A DNA stretch of 64,000 bases from Peltaster fructicola (Eukaryota; Ascomycota; Dothideomycetes). The stretch spans positions 2,852,001 to 2,916,000 of the forward strand of contig CP051142.1 in NCBI GenBank assembly GCA_001592805.2, read 5' to 3'. This document shows positions 33,101-44,039 of the stretch, piece by piece. The notes under the pieces are model-generated. The model was not told where the DNA came from. It did no database searches and saw only the letters and a list, made by a program, of their open reading frames with translations. The position numbers and the translations under genes are program-made. Position 1 is the first letter of the stretch. Each line of letters opens with the position of its first letter.

Positions 33101-34748
33101 TATTGGCAGTCTTCGTCGTCGTCTTCACGAGATCTGCCTTGTGCGATCGTTCTGAATCATTACCGGGTTGTTCAACAAGAATGAGTGTTTGGTCCGCAAA
33201 CAGTTGCACAGTCTCCATGTTGCTGCTACCGTTGTACTTCTCATTAGCAGTCTGATCGGGAGCTTCAATCAACTCGAGCCGTGATGCATTCTCCAGCATG
33301 TCGAATTCGGTCTTCTCGACAACCAGATCGAGCTGTTTGCTGACATGCTCTGTGTCTGATTGACTGACTGCTCGCCAGACCTTGACCTTGGTTGCGATAG
33401 GCACTTCGGCATGCTCCTTCGCCCGTGTGAGAAACTTCTGATACTTCTCAAATCGCGAAGAGACGACTCGTACAGCATCGTCTGGCGACATCTGGCCATA
33501 GCCTCGTTGTTCTTGTCTCACCTTCAAGGCAAGCAAGGCTGATCGCGTCTTGTCGTTGTCCTTGACTATGGGTTTCGGAGTTATCAGCTTTCGAATAGTC
33601 ATGACCGGAGGATAAAGTTCGTATTGGATGTTGGCAGAAGGAGCGTCTAAAGGTGCCGTATTGTGCGCATATCTGACGATCATCTTCTGGCCTTGCACAG
33701 CCCCATACCAGCCCACGATCTTGCCGTATGCATCGTATGGTAGGATTTCTATGTCGAGCCCATACCGCAGTCCATCCCTAAGAGGAATATATGCTGCACC
33801 GTTCCTATCCTTGAGTATTGGCTCAGAGAAACCATCTGTTGGCACAATATCTGCATTATCCAGTGGTCCTATTGCACCTTCTCGAGCATCCTTCGCATAG
33901 TCTGAGCTCTTCAGTCCCTCGGTAGTGCGCGACAAGACTCGACCAAGCCATCTATACGAGACAACAACTCCTCTACTGCCTTCCTCAAGCTGACGATCGC
34001 GGAGTTCTGTTACCTGCCTGACCTGCTCCTCTAAACCTGGTATGGGTTCGGGCACACCACGGAGACCTTCATCATTGTCATCCTTGGTAGATAATGATGG
34101 CGAGCGGTCGAAGCTTGTCGTGGATGTGTTTGCTGAAGCGATCTCTTCGATCGAGGAAGCTGTCACGCTGTTTGGTAGGGTGTCCAGTTGATCGGCGTCT
34201 CGAAGGGTGACCTGTGTGTCGGTCGGTTGACTGTCGTTGGTGATATCTTCCATCTCAACCACACTGCGTTTGGCAGGACTGACGGATCGTTGTTGCATCA
34301 TCGATCGGTTCTCGTAACCTTCTTTCCCATTCTCGCTTCCAGACATGCTGCTACCGTTGTTTTCAATGCTGATCTGTGCAAAAGCTCCACTAGGGCTGTA
34401 TGCTCTCTGCGTAGAGTTTCTGATATCGGCAGTGACGTGTGATGGAATGACCTGAGATGTTTCGCCTGGGAACGGCGAACTGTGTGCGGTGGTAGAGTCG
34501 GGACTCGTACCGTCGATCGCGGGAGATGCTCTGCGCGGCGGCGGTGAAGATGTGATTGGCGATCGACGGTGTTCCTGAAACGCAGCACTGTCAAATCTGG
34601 CGATACTGGTGCGTGCAGTGTTTAGGGACGGAGTTGATACGAAAGGCGCGAGCTTTCGCTTCTTCAGAGGAGTCGAGGATGCCGTGGTGGCGATGGGAAC
34701 GCTGCTCGCGTGAGCAGCGCTATGCAGATCCTTGGTGGCTATGGACAC
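30147..34748 (-). CDS. ubiquitin carboxyl-terminal hydrolase, UBP12 / USP4-15 type
   Basis: The open frame spans 1533 codons. A Ser/Pro-rich N-terminus has a basic patch (KKRKLAPF) that could be a nuclear signal. A DUSP-like region follows at about 235-360 (GVVVSYRWLGRVLSRT). The catalytic domain starts at TVGLTNLGNTCYMNSALQC (Cys586 in this numbering), is split by a long insert rich in Lys and acidic residues as in Ubp12/USP15, and ends with GGTGGGHYTAQAKS (His1315) and SWYDYNDSSC. The enzyme removes ubiquitin from substrates. The frame has no ATG at its 5' end: it begins with GTG at 34748, has a TGA upstream, and its first in-frame ATG is at 34346, so the true start may lie in an unrecognised 5' exon. 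Confidence 0.85.
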   Translation of the reverse strand: MSIATKDLHSAAHASSVPIATTASSTPLKKRKLAPFVSTPSLNTARTSIARFDSAAFQEHRRSPITSSPPPRRASPAIDGTSPDSTTAHSSPFPGETSQVIPSHVTADIRNSTQRAYSPSGAFAQISIENNGSSMSGSENGKEGYENRSMMQQRSVSPAKRSVVEMEDITNDSQPTDTQVTLRDADQLDTLPNSVTASSIEEIASANTSTTSFDRSPSLSTKDDNDEGLRGVPEPIPGLEEQVRQVTELRDRQLEEGSRGVVVSYRWLGRVLSRTTEGLKSSDYAKDAREGAIGPLDNADIVPTDGFSEPILKDRNGAAYIPLRDGLRYGLDIEILPYDAYGKIVGWYGAVQGQKMIVRYAHNTAPLDAPSANIQYELYPPVMTIRKLITPKPIVKDNDKTRSALLALKVRQEQRGYGQMSPDDAVRVVSSRFEKYQKFLTRAKEHAEVPIATKVKVWRAVSQSDTEHVSKQLDLVVEKTEFDMLENASRLELIEAPDQTANEKYNGSSNMETVQLFADQTLILVEQPGNDSERSHKADLVKTTTKTANTDTGRNSTTSGIMTRGRIARSNRTRGTVGLTNLGNTCYMNSALQCIRSVEELAIYFLMGQYKKEINASNPIGYKGAMATRYAEVVRGIYNESASGAFSPSGFKSTLARHATIFSGFGQQDSQEFLSFLVDALHEDLNRIEKKPFLENPDSDDNRVNDKDYIIELGNTYRNNHYARNASIAMDLFSGFYKNTMECPICDKVSVTFDPYSSLTLQLPISNTFTHGMAFVPLRGQPVTHDVDMEKNTTIRELKQYIGAKHGITDPTKLWMIEVYSHKIYRVFEDSTSLADANIQNNDYIFIYELEYAPTYLPVKSTFGRNRDPVPDMDADKSDILTVPIIHRHAKTTGAAAHDLHPQYISLTREEAKDLTVVRKKVLATVAQLTSRPFLMAEVTSVDSEDAAVVSDHSEPSEDDYVNVSMNKQYDQPQKQLQPGQIPADFMNPEYDLSESLANMMFTLNYARSSEGGHCASLGSYEDRSVRPIKTRVKLPSRRSSVASTSTETTDDLPEDDSANGEDIVPTPGTADTPSVQGDTTEEDTDVIPAGRRINTGKGNKFKSGAKGRKEKNLLKRQEKNKRQAKTRELTPISPDREDEDNEYYIRTGECLLVDWHSEAFDQLFGGKGTGDARGHFLSDSNGAGLPVIEDAVATEKRAARERRKKHGIALKDCFSETGKREKLSEDNAWYCNRCKELRQATKTLEIWTLPDILVLHLKRFGGNRRFNDKIDVLVDYPVEGLELDNVVGLKEEGKDYVYDLFAIDNHYGGTGGGHYTAQAKSFIDGSWYDYNDSSCTKLGEAPKRSAAAYLLFYRRRSDKPLGPPYLQELVSKFRNVDNAAEESDSGEELLGGPISTLRGSSSNSAAGVTATTGQGLAVNADGFGAEHHQKTSRSLTTIDDDDGPVVYGPAKPLHLAEYREETPAWGFDGLSNAETQLDDNDSTKAEADVDMSSPEPATWNDNETSFNIGDDSALHLEDAGAIGDDHELDMSS

Positions 34749-35641
34749 GCGAGTTCAACCAGCAAGTGCTTGGTGACATGTGAGTGGGAGAATGAAAAAC
34801 AAACGCGGGCTGTATTTGAAGTTTTTAGCCCAGCAACCGAGCGAGCAAAGCAGTCAATCCGAAGAGACTGGATATGCAGAGATTCAATGTCGTGAGTGTT
34901 GTGAGGTTCGCGCAGCCAATCGTCGCAACCTGACGGGCATGTTCAAGAACGAAGCGTGGTTCTGGGCAAGTGTTGGTTGTTTCGGCGCTCTGACGCAGGC
35001 TTGGCGCAGAAAGTGGCGTGGCTCTGCGCGACGCGTTCTTCGTCATTCTGAACATTTCAGATCTGTCACTCTGACAGGTGTCCGCATGGAGCGTGCTGCT
35101 TTGCACGCATCGCAAAAGACAGACATCGCGAAGGAGGGCATCAAAGACAGTTGTCACTGGGGTGCAGGATCCCACCAGCATCTGCTTGCCCATGTGGGTG
35201 AGTATGGATGTACGTACAAATGTGGAACCGTACAGCAAGAGGCAGCAATGCGTTGTACACGTCCCATTGAGATCCAGTGTCTCATTGTGCTCGCGGCATG
35301 CCGTTCTCAATAACTCTTAACAGGCACGTGCAGGTACCGAGCAGAAGGAACTGTTTGTTATCCAATGAATGCGCCAGGTGAGGTCAGCCGGAAGTCCTAG
35401 ACATAACTCCTCATTGTTTCCTGTTTCTCTGCATCGCTCTTGACTCCTCATCTAGCTGCCGATACTGTGTTGTGTGCTCAACCAGTCCTGTACTTGCCAC
35501 TCACTCATCTCAAACCAAGCAGCAGTCACGTACGACCTTGCCCGGGCGATTTGGATACACAGTGAGTACATGATCCCTGCAGCTCAATCCCATCCACAAC
35601 ATTCATTTCTGTGAGACACGTAAAACTACGTTCACGACCCT
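34749..35641. promoter_or_regulatory. divergent intergenic region, UBP12-like / CBM48 protein
   Basis: About 890 bases separate the two genes. An ATG at 34779 (minus) is out of frame with the UBP12-like coding sequence. Open frames on both strands at 34780-35313 have no recognisable content. If the UBP12-like gene has a separate first exon it should be here. Confidence 0.4.
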
Positions 35642-37131
35642 ATGACTTCTCGCAGCAAAAGCCCACCTCAGGTCCAACACATCAAAGCCATCTTTGAAGG
35701 CTATCGACATGCTCTTGGGAGACCGAAGCAGAACTCACGAGGCAAATCGTTCGATTCACAACATTCTGCTGACAACACAATGAGTACTACAGAAAAGTCA
35801 GAGCAACCACTGCTCACATCTGATCCTGCCAATGCCATCACCAACACCATCGACACTGTGATCGAACCATCTCGTCACGATCGACCAAAGCTGAACTCGA
35901 AGCCTTCTTGGGTTGGTCCTCTACCTCGTTCTCGCGCTCCTTCTCCGAATGCAAGAGCGATGTCTCAGAGAGTGAGCATTCAATACTCTGCACCAGGTCT
36001 ACAGCCTCCAGTGTATATCACAACAAGCTTGAGCGACTCACAATGGGAGGTCATCGAAATGGAAGCTACCCATCACGACGGCGAGTTTGTCTTCCACAAG
36101 GACTTCGATGCAGTAGAAGGTGAATACCAGTACAAGTTTCGTCTTGGTCCAGGTGATTGGTGGGTATGTGACGAGAGCCAACCTACAATTGACGACGGCG
36201 ATGGCAACCGGAACAACGTACTGTCAGTCACTCGTGACTCGATCCTGGGCTCGCAGAAAAGACAACCTATAGCTGACACTGGTAAGTTCTGCTGGCAAGC
36301 GCATTGTACATACATTGACTCGTCTCAGCTCCAGTCCCGAGCACTGGGCCCGCGCCCATTTCCGAGCCAGAGCGTAAAGCTGTGTCACTACTATTGCCAC
36401 AAGATTCGGTCTTGAACATGTCAGCCATGAATGCCTTGTCCGATTACACCGCGAAGCAGGAAGACAGGGATCTTGAGCACGAGCACGACGCGCACGACGA
36501 GCATGTGCCACTACTCAAGCATGAGACATCATATCCTGGTCAAGTCGAGGATGTGCCAGATGGTACTGTGCTAAGCTCGCCAATTTCAAGCGCATCCAGC
36601 AAGAGTAGTATCGAGGATCTGGTCTGTCCAGAAGCTGATCCTGAGGACACCACACTGCAAGAGTTTCCAACAGACCATGCTAGTATTGTCAGGGAGATTC
36701 AGCGAACACAACTCTCCCTACCTGAAGACATCACCACGGATCAACCAGTCGGGTCTCCTTCGTCTTACACAACCACAAGTGGGTTGGCGTCCTTGACACC
36801 TCCATTGCCTAGTGTTCAAGAAGAAGTTGCGGAGTCGGAAATCCTTGTGATGGTCTCGGACAGTGAGGATGATAACGTCAAAGACCTTCCGGCCGGAGGC
36901 GACAAGCAGCGACACTCCCACCGCTCTAAACGTCACCAGCATCCTAAGTCTACTGAGAAGGCTGTTGGCGGATCGGGAACTAGCAAAGGTCATCTGGCCG
37001 ACCTTGGAGAGATATTCTTTGGTATCGCTTTCGCCAGCGTCGTTGCCATCGTAGCAGTCATCATGTACAGTACTGGTATGATCAGTCAACAGGATGGCGT
37101 TAAGGACGGCGGCGCCGCTCTTGGTCCTTGA
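35642..37131 (+). CDS. glycogen-binding (CBM48/AMPK-beta type) protein with C-terminal membrane anchor
   Basis: Two exons (35642-36281, 36329-37131) encode 480 residues. A CBM48 domain of the AMPK beta-subunit type occupies about 122-196 (VYITTSLSDSQWEVIEM, then EYQYKFRLGPGDWWVCDE). The rest is low complexity, acidic and Ser/Thr-rich. A single hydrophobic segment near 442-461 (FFGIAFASVVAIVAVIMY) close to the end suggests a tail-anchored protein with the glycogen-binding domain facing the cytosol. It lacks the C-terminal AMPK-beta interaction domain, so it is not the SNF1 beta subunit. The splice gives IADTAPVPSTGPAP. Confidence 0.8.
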
Positions 37132-37859
37132 GGAGCAAGGCCACAGAAATCCTAGTATCGACCGATGATCTCCGCTCAAAAGCATTGATGTAGCAAGATA
37201 TATTGCAGCACGCGTGTATTATATGATGCTGTCAAACTGACATGAGGTTGGCGTCTCCACATGTCAACACGTTCCGGGTGGCTACTTGCCGTTTGATTAG
37301 CGAGAGTTTATTTCATCCTCTTCCTGCGGCAATATCGAGATATGGTCACCACATATTCATCATCCCTGCAGTCCTGTCGCAGAACCACTTGCTACCCTTC
37401 ACTATCATACAACAGTCTCTACGAGTAGCTGTCGCTCTCGATGCTTCATTTTCCAGCTGAGAGACCACAACCGAATCATAACAACGAGCATTCCCGAACT
37501 CATCACTAGCAAACGACGCTTGACAACGACATTTGTGATTACGTCCAGAGCGCAACGCAAAGCGTTTATTGACTGGCTCCGAAAATTACAGCGCTGGCAA
37601 AGCTACAAGAAAATACCTGGAACCGCAGCACATCAATCACTCCTTGCAGTCCCAAACATCCTCCCACTTCTATCAAGCACATCCTTCTAGAAAGAGCTTG
37701 GAAGTATATGGTAAAGCGACATTGTGAGCCACGCGCAGAAGCTGCGGCGACAGCCTCGGCGCAGAGGCAACCGGCCTTGGCCGCAAGGTCAATATATGTC
37801 AAGGAAGTTTTGGTGGCGGACCCAGTACTATTGCAGTAGAGGCATGAGAGCACCACGAC
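37132..37859. other. intergenic between two + strand genes
   Basis: No recognised gene. It should contain the terminator of the CBM48 gene and the promoter of the next gene. The short frames on either strand show no family content. Confidence 0.45.
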
Positions 37860-39703
37860 ATGGATCCACAAAGTCAGACTTTCACACCATTCCCTCAGAA
37901 CAGCGACGCTTGGAGGATACAAGGAGAAATGACGAAGATTCATCAGATCCAGCTGGAGCATGCTGAACGGCTAGCAAGGTTGGAAAGACGTCAGGACGAG
38001 GACGCCAGAGTTAAGAGTGTTTGGGGCAGCGGCTCGCCGTTTCCAAGCGTGTTGAGTGGTACTCCTCAACAAGGTCAGTAGGCAGTGTCTCGCCACAGAC
38101 AATCGCTCACATTGTAGTAGCACCACTTCAGCACCCTCCTTCGGATCACTTCCGCAACTTCGATGATGAGGCTAACAACCTTATGAGTAGCCTGCACCTG
38201 GACGCTGACGAGGAGCCACGCAGAATCATGGGCGCCAGTTCGAGGGCTAATAGCGTACGCTTTGACGAGAGCGCAAACCAGAATCACTTTTCACATCTTT
38301 CGCGGCCGTCGTTCGACTATCTATCGCGTACGAGCAGCGGTCTTGGCGGACTCACGATGGGAGAACGATCTGCATCACACAAGTCAGACGGCAGGGCAAG
38401 CTCGGCGCATTCAGTCCGGTCTGCGGCATCTGGACGCGCGAATAGTCTGAATCTTGACACCACATACGCTGCTGGAGACTCAAGTCGTTCCTCGGACACA
38501 CCTGCCCTTGCGCCTGGGCTGGCCTTTCTCGGATCAGTGCCGGCTATCATACGATGTTGGATGAACATGAACTTCAAACACGACGCTCTGCTGTACGCTG
38601 CCATATGTACGGGCTCGTTCAGGTCATTCCTGAGCATTTCTCTCATCCACAAGCTGGGATTTGAAGAGCTTATAACCACTGATGAGCAAGGCTCGAGGCG
38701 TGTTGAGCTGCCAGTCTACTTTCCTGAGGCTGTGCCACATCCTCTGTCGTCGAGGTCCAGCAGTCCGGCTCCTCAGTTACCATCGTTGACTGTGAGCTTC
38801 CACGTGGCTGACGCTTCATCAGCCGGTGCTGAGCACAAGGCAATCCAGATCGTCCTGGGTAGTGATGTCCTACGCACACATAGCGCAGACATCTTGTTCT
38901 CATCGAGCAGCATGACACTCTTTGACGACGATCGAAACAAGCTCAGTATACCTCTCGTCCGTCCTGAGAACGCCGCAACTTTCAATACTCTCCGGACGAT
39001 GGACGCCAGCTTGGACACAACACCACCAGAGCCATATCTTAACGGCGTCGCAGAGTCAGTCTCTGCTGTAGCATCTGCACCAAAGTATCGAGCACCCATC
39101 GGCATCAATGCTGAAACAGTACCTTCGTCCGATAGTGGACGCCCTGCCTCACGCACATCCGAACGTCCCTCGAGCCGAGACATAGCAGCCGCGCGGCCGT
39201 CACTTAGTATTTCACTGCGTCAAGAAGGCAACGACACAGACCATTCGGCTGCCGCTGCATCACATCGTAGTACGAGCGGCTCACCTGCAGTATGGTCAAA
39301 CTGGCGACGAGAAGGAGCAACACCCACGTCGGCAGTCACAGCACTTCAGTCGTCCAGCCTTGACTGGGCATCGGCGAGTAAGAGTCGAGATACCTCCTAC
39401 CAGCGCAAAGATACTGGCATCAAAGTTCTGAAGCCCAAGTCTGCATCGCGCGCGGTGTCTCTGGCTGGTCCTACCGCGACGACAACAGCGAGCAGCCCGA
39501 ATATTGAAGGCAGATCAAGCAGATTCTTCGATGAGGGACGCCGTAAGAGCGGTGCCGATGGGCTCACAGATGCCGACAAAAAGAGAACGCAGAGCCCCGC
39601 CGCAGCCCAGGTTACGCTCGAATCCCATAGGAGGTGGGAGCGCTTTCTCGTGGCTCAACTCGAGTGGCCCGAAGTGATCAGCAAGAGGTACAAGAGACAT
39701 TGA
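37860..39703 (+). CDS. conserved fungal serine-rich protein with retropepsin-like fold region
   Basis: Two exons (37860-38073, 38118-39703) encode 599 residues. The N-terminus MDPQSQTFTPFPQNSDAWR and a coiled-coil-like KIHQIQLEHAERLARLERRQ are strongly conserved in Pezizomycotina. A Ser/Arg-rich linker follows. About 155-320 is a folded block whose pattern recalls retropepsin-like aspartyl-protease folds: a strand and turn before SFLSISLIHKLGF, and later IQIVLGSDVLRTHSADILF. The usual acidic active-site signature of such proteases is not evident, so I infer a non-catalytic binding fold. The C-terminal 230 residues are disordered. Conservation at one copy per genome, with introns, marks it as a host gene rather than a retroelement. 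Function unknown. Confidence 0.75.
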
Positions 39704-41263
39704 CTTTGTGCAAGCTTTATTGGTATGTTTGTACTTGTAGACCAGTATAAAAGGCTGTACTGATCGAAGAGATCATGCCCTCTTGATCGTCAGAATTCCC
39801 GGCGTGTCGTGTTGCTAGTCTACTGTGTATTTGCAAACAGTAGGGCCTGAGGGACGGCTGTAATATCGATAGACGCAGCATTGCCTTGGCACGACCAGGC
39901 ACTGCTGCACCCCGCTTGAAAAGTGCCAGGATTGGAAAGTTTCTGGTGGAAGCTGAACTCATATCTCCAAACAACCGCACACTCCAATAGCCTCCTCGAT
40001 GATCACTTTACGCACGGCACAGGCGTTCGAAGAAGCTCGCCGACCAAAGTCACAGTTACATGCAGCCATGAGGCACTTGAATCAAGCAAGAAACAAGGAA
40101 AACCGATCCTCTCGAAGCAAACGCAGTGCACGTCACAGGTCATCTACATCAAGGTGCACCCATGCGTGTTCGGAGACATGTCGCATGCCCTTGCATAATC
40201 ACCTTGTCAACACGAGAACAAGCATCGAACCCTTCTCACTGGGACAATGCTCGCACCTGTCACTACCCTTGCTCGCATGGTGTAATACTGCTGTGCCGCA
40301 TGCAATACGTCGGTCTCATCGAAGCAACGCGGTACAAGCATGCTGCATACACGAGCGAGTTTTTCGAGATCGCAAGCTTGACCGAGACCATAGGTACCTG
40401 ACTGTATGCCTGCAGAGACAGCATGCCGTTGACTTCTGCGCTGCCGTTTGACTGATGAGCTGGATTTTGAGTTAGCTTGAGTATCTGCATAGCTTCTACG
40501 AGCAGTACCTGCCCGGGATGCGGCCTCTTGACCAGGGAGATCGCTGAACATACCCTTTCGGGGCCACAAAATGCATCTGCGTTGAGCCGTAGCCTTGGGC
40601 CTGCGCCTGATGACGAGCTCTTCGCACAACGTTCTTGCTTCAACATGAAAGAAGCACTGAACAACACTTGAAGGTTCCACGAGCTCGCCAGGCCTATGCA
40701 ACACAAGATGACACTCATGGAAACCCACTGCTAGGATGACCCGAGCATACAACACCGTCAATCTACTGCCATCGTCACGCTACTATGCACTCGCGCGGCG
40801 CATGCTCTCACTCGTGCAGCATTCAGAGCATAACCTATCAATCTGTGTCCGCGACTGCAACAATGGGAACCATCGGACACGTTTTACATATCGATGCACG
40901 CGGTCTCATATGCGTTCTCGTAAGAATGAGCATCTGGAACGCCGCCCCAATGATGCAGCACATAGACTTCAGCTTCATTGCCTGATCGAGGTGGCCGAGG
41001 TCAACATTCGACAGATTATGACTCGAGCATGTATTGCAGAAACCTAGCAAGGATCTCTGTACTTGTAGACGCCTACTTGGTAACAACGCATTGATGCTGT
41101 TGTCATCAACAAGGTTGCATCTGGTATGCGTGTAGGCAATGCACGCCCACCAGTACAAGTAGGTTCACAATCTCTCTTTCCATTCCTCTTCCGTGTTCTA
41201 TCACTCGTTAGGATACACCAGACCCTATTCATTTATCAAGCATTGCTATTACTCTTTGCTAAG
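39704..41263. other. 1.6 kb intergenic region without a recognised gene
   Basis: Several medium-length frames overlap on both strands (+ 39999-40451, - 40718-40263, - 41158-40838). Their predicted proteins are unlike any family I know and mutually exclusive. I see no repeat or mobile-element hallmark. The last 150 bases contain the promoter of the secreted Ser/Thr-rich gene. Confidence 0.4.
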
Positions 41264-43208
41264 ATGACTCGTTCGTTGTACGGCCTGGCCTGTCTGGTCT
41301 CCGTTGCTCTCGCTTCACCACAACGACGAGATCTCGGCGATCTTTGGGGTGGTGGAAAGACCACGACTGTGACGTCTTATTACTATGCAACGACATACAC
41401 TGAACAGCCCATCACAACCTACACATGGCCGACATGGACCATGACAGAAACCTGGTATCAGACCCTCTCTGTCCCTGTCTCGACATGTCCTTCGTATGCC
41501 AAGACGCAGTACACTACTGAGACATCAGTTGTGACCGCGCCTCCGTCGACCATAACGCAATTCGCTACGCTGACCGTCGCTGGACCTGCATCGACCTTGA
41601 CAGAGGAGGAGACTTCTTTCCAGACCGTCACTGCGACAACTGTCCAGACGATCACTGCTCCTGGTGAGTCTTCGAAGACTTTATCGGGAAGATTATCGAT
41701 TGACCTTCTATAGGAACAACAGTGACCGCCTTGACGACCGAGTATTCTACAGCGACACAATTTGAGACCACTACTGCAACGATCACTTCGACAAGCACAC
41801 TTGCTGCGTCCACAGTAGTTGAGACATCAACAATAAGTATGTATCTCATTGATCTGCCACCAGCTTGGCACTGACCCGAGTAGGTACTACTTTCACTTCC
41901 ACTCAGCTTTCGACATCCACTGTATATGAGACCACTATATCTACCATCGTGTCGACAAGCACACTCGCACCATCGACAGTGACTGAGGTCTCGACTGTGA
42001 GTACCTCTATAACAGTAACAACAACCTCTACGCAAGCACCATCGACAATCACCGAGACATCCACATCGACATTACCACCAGAGACCACTACTTCAGTCGT
42101 TTACACTACAGCTGTGACCACGGTCGTCAGTACTGTGACTGAAGCACCATCTACCATCTACTCCACGGCAACAGAAACCTACACTCAGCCGATTACAGTA
42201 GTCTCGACTTTGACTGAAGCACCATCGACCGTCTATTCAATTGCGACAGAGACCTCTACCCAGCCGATAACAGTAGTGTCGACTATCGTGAGTACGAGCA
42301 CGGAAGTCTACACATCTCCTGTCACCAGTGTGTCTACTCTCACGCTAGCTCCAAGCACAGTCACCACAATTGAAACACAGACCTACACATCGCCGGTCAC
42401 AGCCACCATCACCTCGGTTGTCGTGGAGACAAGCACTTTAACGCAAGCACCTTCGACCACAACGGTATATGAGACGACATCTGTTTCGGTTCCGGTGTTG
42501 ACGACCAGTACAATCACTCTTGGTCCATCAACAATCACGTCTATCGAGACGCAGACATATACATCTGCAGTGACCGCCACAATTACCTCAGTCATTACGG
42601 AGACGAACACAATCACTCAAGCTCCATCGACCACGACCGTGTATGAGACAACATCTGTGTCTGTGCCGGTCGAGTACACGAGCACCATAACACTCGCTCC
42701 AAGCACATTTACCACATACGAGACAACAACTATTGCGCAAACGGTCTATGCCACTCAGACAGAGATCGAGAATGTGACTGTTGGCGGTACTACAGCCTAC
42801 CAGACAGCCACAGTGACGGAGACGGAGACGATCGCTACGAGCGCCACCGTGTATGTGACGTCGATCTCGACAAGTGTGATCACTATTGGTACTTGTGCCT
42901 CATCATCGACAGCTCCGGCAACGAGCTCTATTCCTGCATCGAGCAGTACCGCACCAGTCACAAGCTCAACACCTCAGTCTAGCAGCACTGCTGGCGTCTC
43001 GAGCTCAATCCCTGAGACGACAACCTATCCCGTGACATCAACATGGGAGAGCTTAAGCTCGACTCCTTATAATCCCGTTTCTATACCTTCTAGCAGTACG
43101 GTCTATGGCCCAACATCGAGCACACCAGTCTACCCACCACCATATGGACCGTCATCCAGCACTCCTGTCGCTCAATCGTCAGCGGGATACTATTATGGCA
43201 GGAAGTAA
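41264..43208 (+). CDS. secreted Ser/Thr-rich repeat protein (mucin- or adhesin-like)
   Basis: Three exons (41264-41663, 41714-41836, 41884-43208) encode 615 residues. A signal peptide (MTRSLYGLACLVSVALA) is followed by an RR dipeptide that could be a Kex2-type site. Almost all of the rest is Thr, Ser, Val, Thr-rich beta-prone repeats built on T-x-A-P-S-T and Y-E-T-T motifs, including two perfect-length 58-residue units and two 25-residue units. Heavy O-mannosylation is expected. There are very few Cys or Lys. The C-terminus (SSAGYYYGRK) is not hydrophobic, so no GPI anchor is predicted; it is probably secreted or wall-trapped. Both introns fall in repeat-bearing sequence and preserve phase. 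Confidence 0.82.
42135..42284 (+). repeat. tandem 75-base coding repeat, two units
   Basis: Units at 42135-42209 and 42210-42284 each encode 25 residues of the form (V/L)TEAPST(I/V)YS followed by TE and QPITVVST. They lie in frame in the Ser/Thr-rich secreted protein. Confidence 0.8.
42387..42734 (+). repeat. tandem 174-base coding repeat, two units
   Basis: Units at 42387-42560 and 42561-42734 each encode 58 residues sharing VTATITS, QAPSTTTVYETTSVSVPV and STITL-PST. They are equal in length and in frame, which implies an unequal-exchange duplication within the Ser/Thr-rich gene. Confidence 0.85.
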
Positions 43209-43461
43209 AGTCTGCAGTTCTTTGACATCTCACGAGCTTTGTGATACATAGCACGGCGTGCTGTGTTACTGCATAATTGGGAGGAAATGTATTACGGTCA
43301 TTATCGAGCTTATGCTAAACGGACAACGTGATGTGTCCACCTTGAGGCACTCAAGATGAGTGAAGCCTGTAATATGTGATTATGATGTTGTGACCGAGCT
43401 ACATGACTATCATGGCCATATCAGGACGACCAAGCCGTTTGTTGTAGCAAGCAGCCCATGA

Positions 43462-44039
43462 TCAAGATTGCCGGTCCTTGATGACTTGTTGTACTTCCGC
43501 CACCTGCTTTGAGAAATACCCGCTTACACCTGGCATGCTGGTGAACAGACTTGGCTCATCCATGAAACTGTCTTCTGGCACTTCTTCCATCGAAGCAGGG
43601 CGAGGCTTCTTGATAGACGAAGGATCGTCGCCCGGCACTGTGAACTCGAATTGGTCGTCGTCATCAGGTTCGGTCTTTGCAGTAGCTTCGGCAGCTGTTC
43701 TCTTGCGTCCTGTGGACTTCTTCGCAGCAGTCGTCTTCTTGTTAGTAGGAGTCTGCTTGGCTGGTGTATCAGAGGCGGTCTTCGAACTTCTAGCCTGAGC
43801 ACCACCGGCCGTCGGACCATACTCTGACTTGAGCTTGAGCTTAGTGACACGCATGAGTTCGCGAGCGCTGTTCGCAGTCTTGAGGTTGGCTAGCTCACGG
43901 AATTTTTCGTAATCGATCTGAGATTTGTGACTTTAGTGGCATTCGTTGGATGATGTGCGGCAGACTCTACCTTCGGTTCGGTCTCGAAGCAAGCCCAAGC
44001 GATTGCGAGGTATTCCATTTGCTTGTTCGAGAGCGGCAT
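43462..44039 (-). CDS. small conserved fungal protein with basic and acidic linker, unknown function
   Basis: Two exons on the minus strand (44039-43971, 43917-43462) encode 174 residues. The N-terminus MPLSNKQMEYLAIAWACFE, spliced to IDYEKFRELANLKTANSARE and LMRVTKLKLK, is a helical, SANT- or HMG-size motif common in short Pezizomycotina proteins that occur in many copies per genome. The middle is Lys/Ala/Thr-rich (KKTTAAKKSTGRKR), histone-H1-like and possibly nuclear; the tail is acidic. I know no characterised function. Its stop faces the stop of the Ser/Thr-rich gene 250 bases away. Confidence 0.7.

Noticed and set aside
34825-35310. 161-codon minus-strand frame considered as the missing first exon of the UBP12-like gene
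   Set aside because: No donor in it could be joined in phase to the UBP12-like frame with a plausible acceptor.
40207-40761. 184-codon and 151-codon overlapping minus-strand frames
   Set aside because: The longer one begins with TTG, the shorter has an ATG but no recognisable family, and other frames of similar length occur on the opposite strand at the same place.
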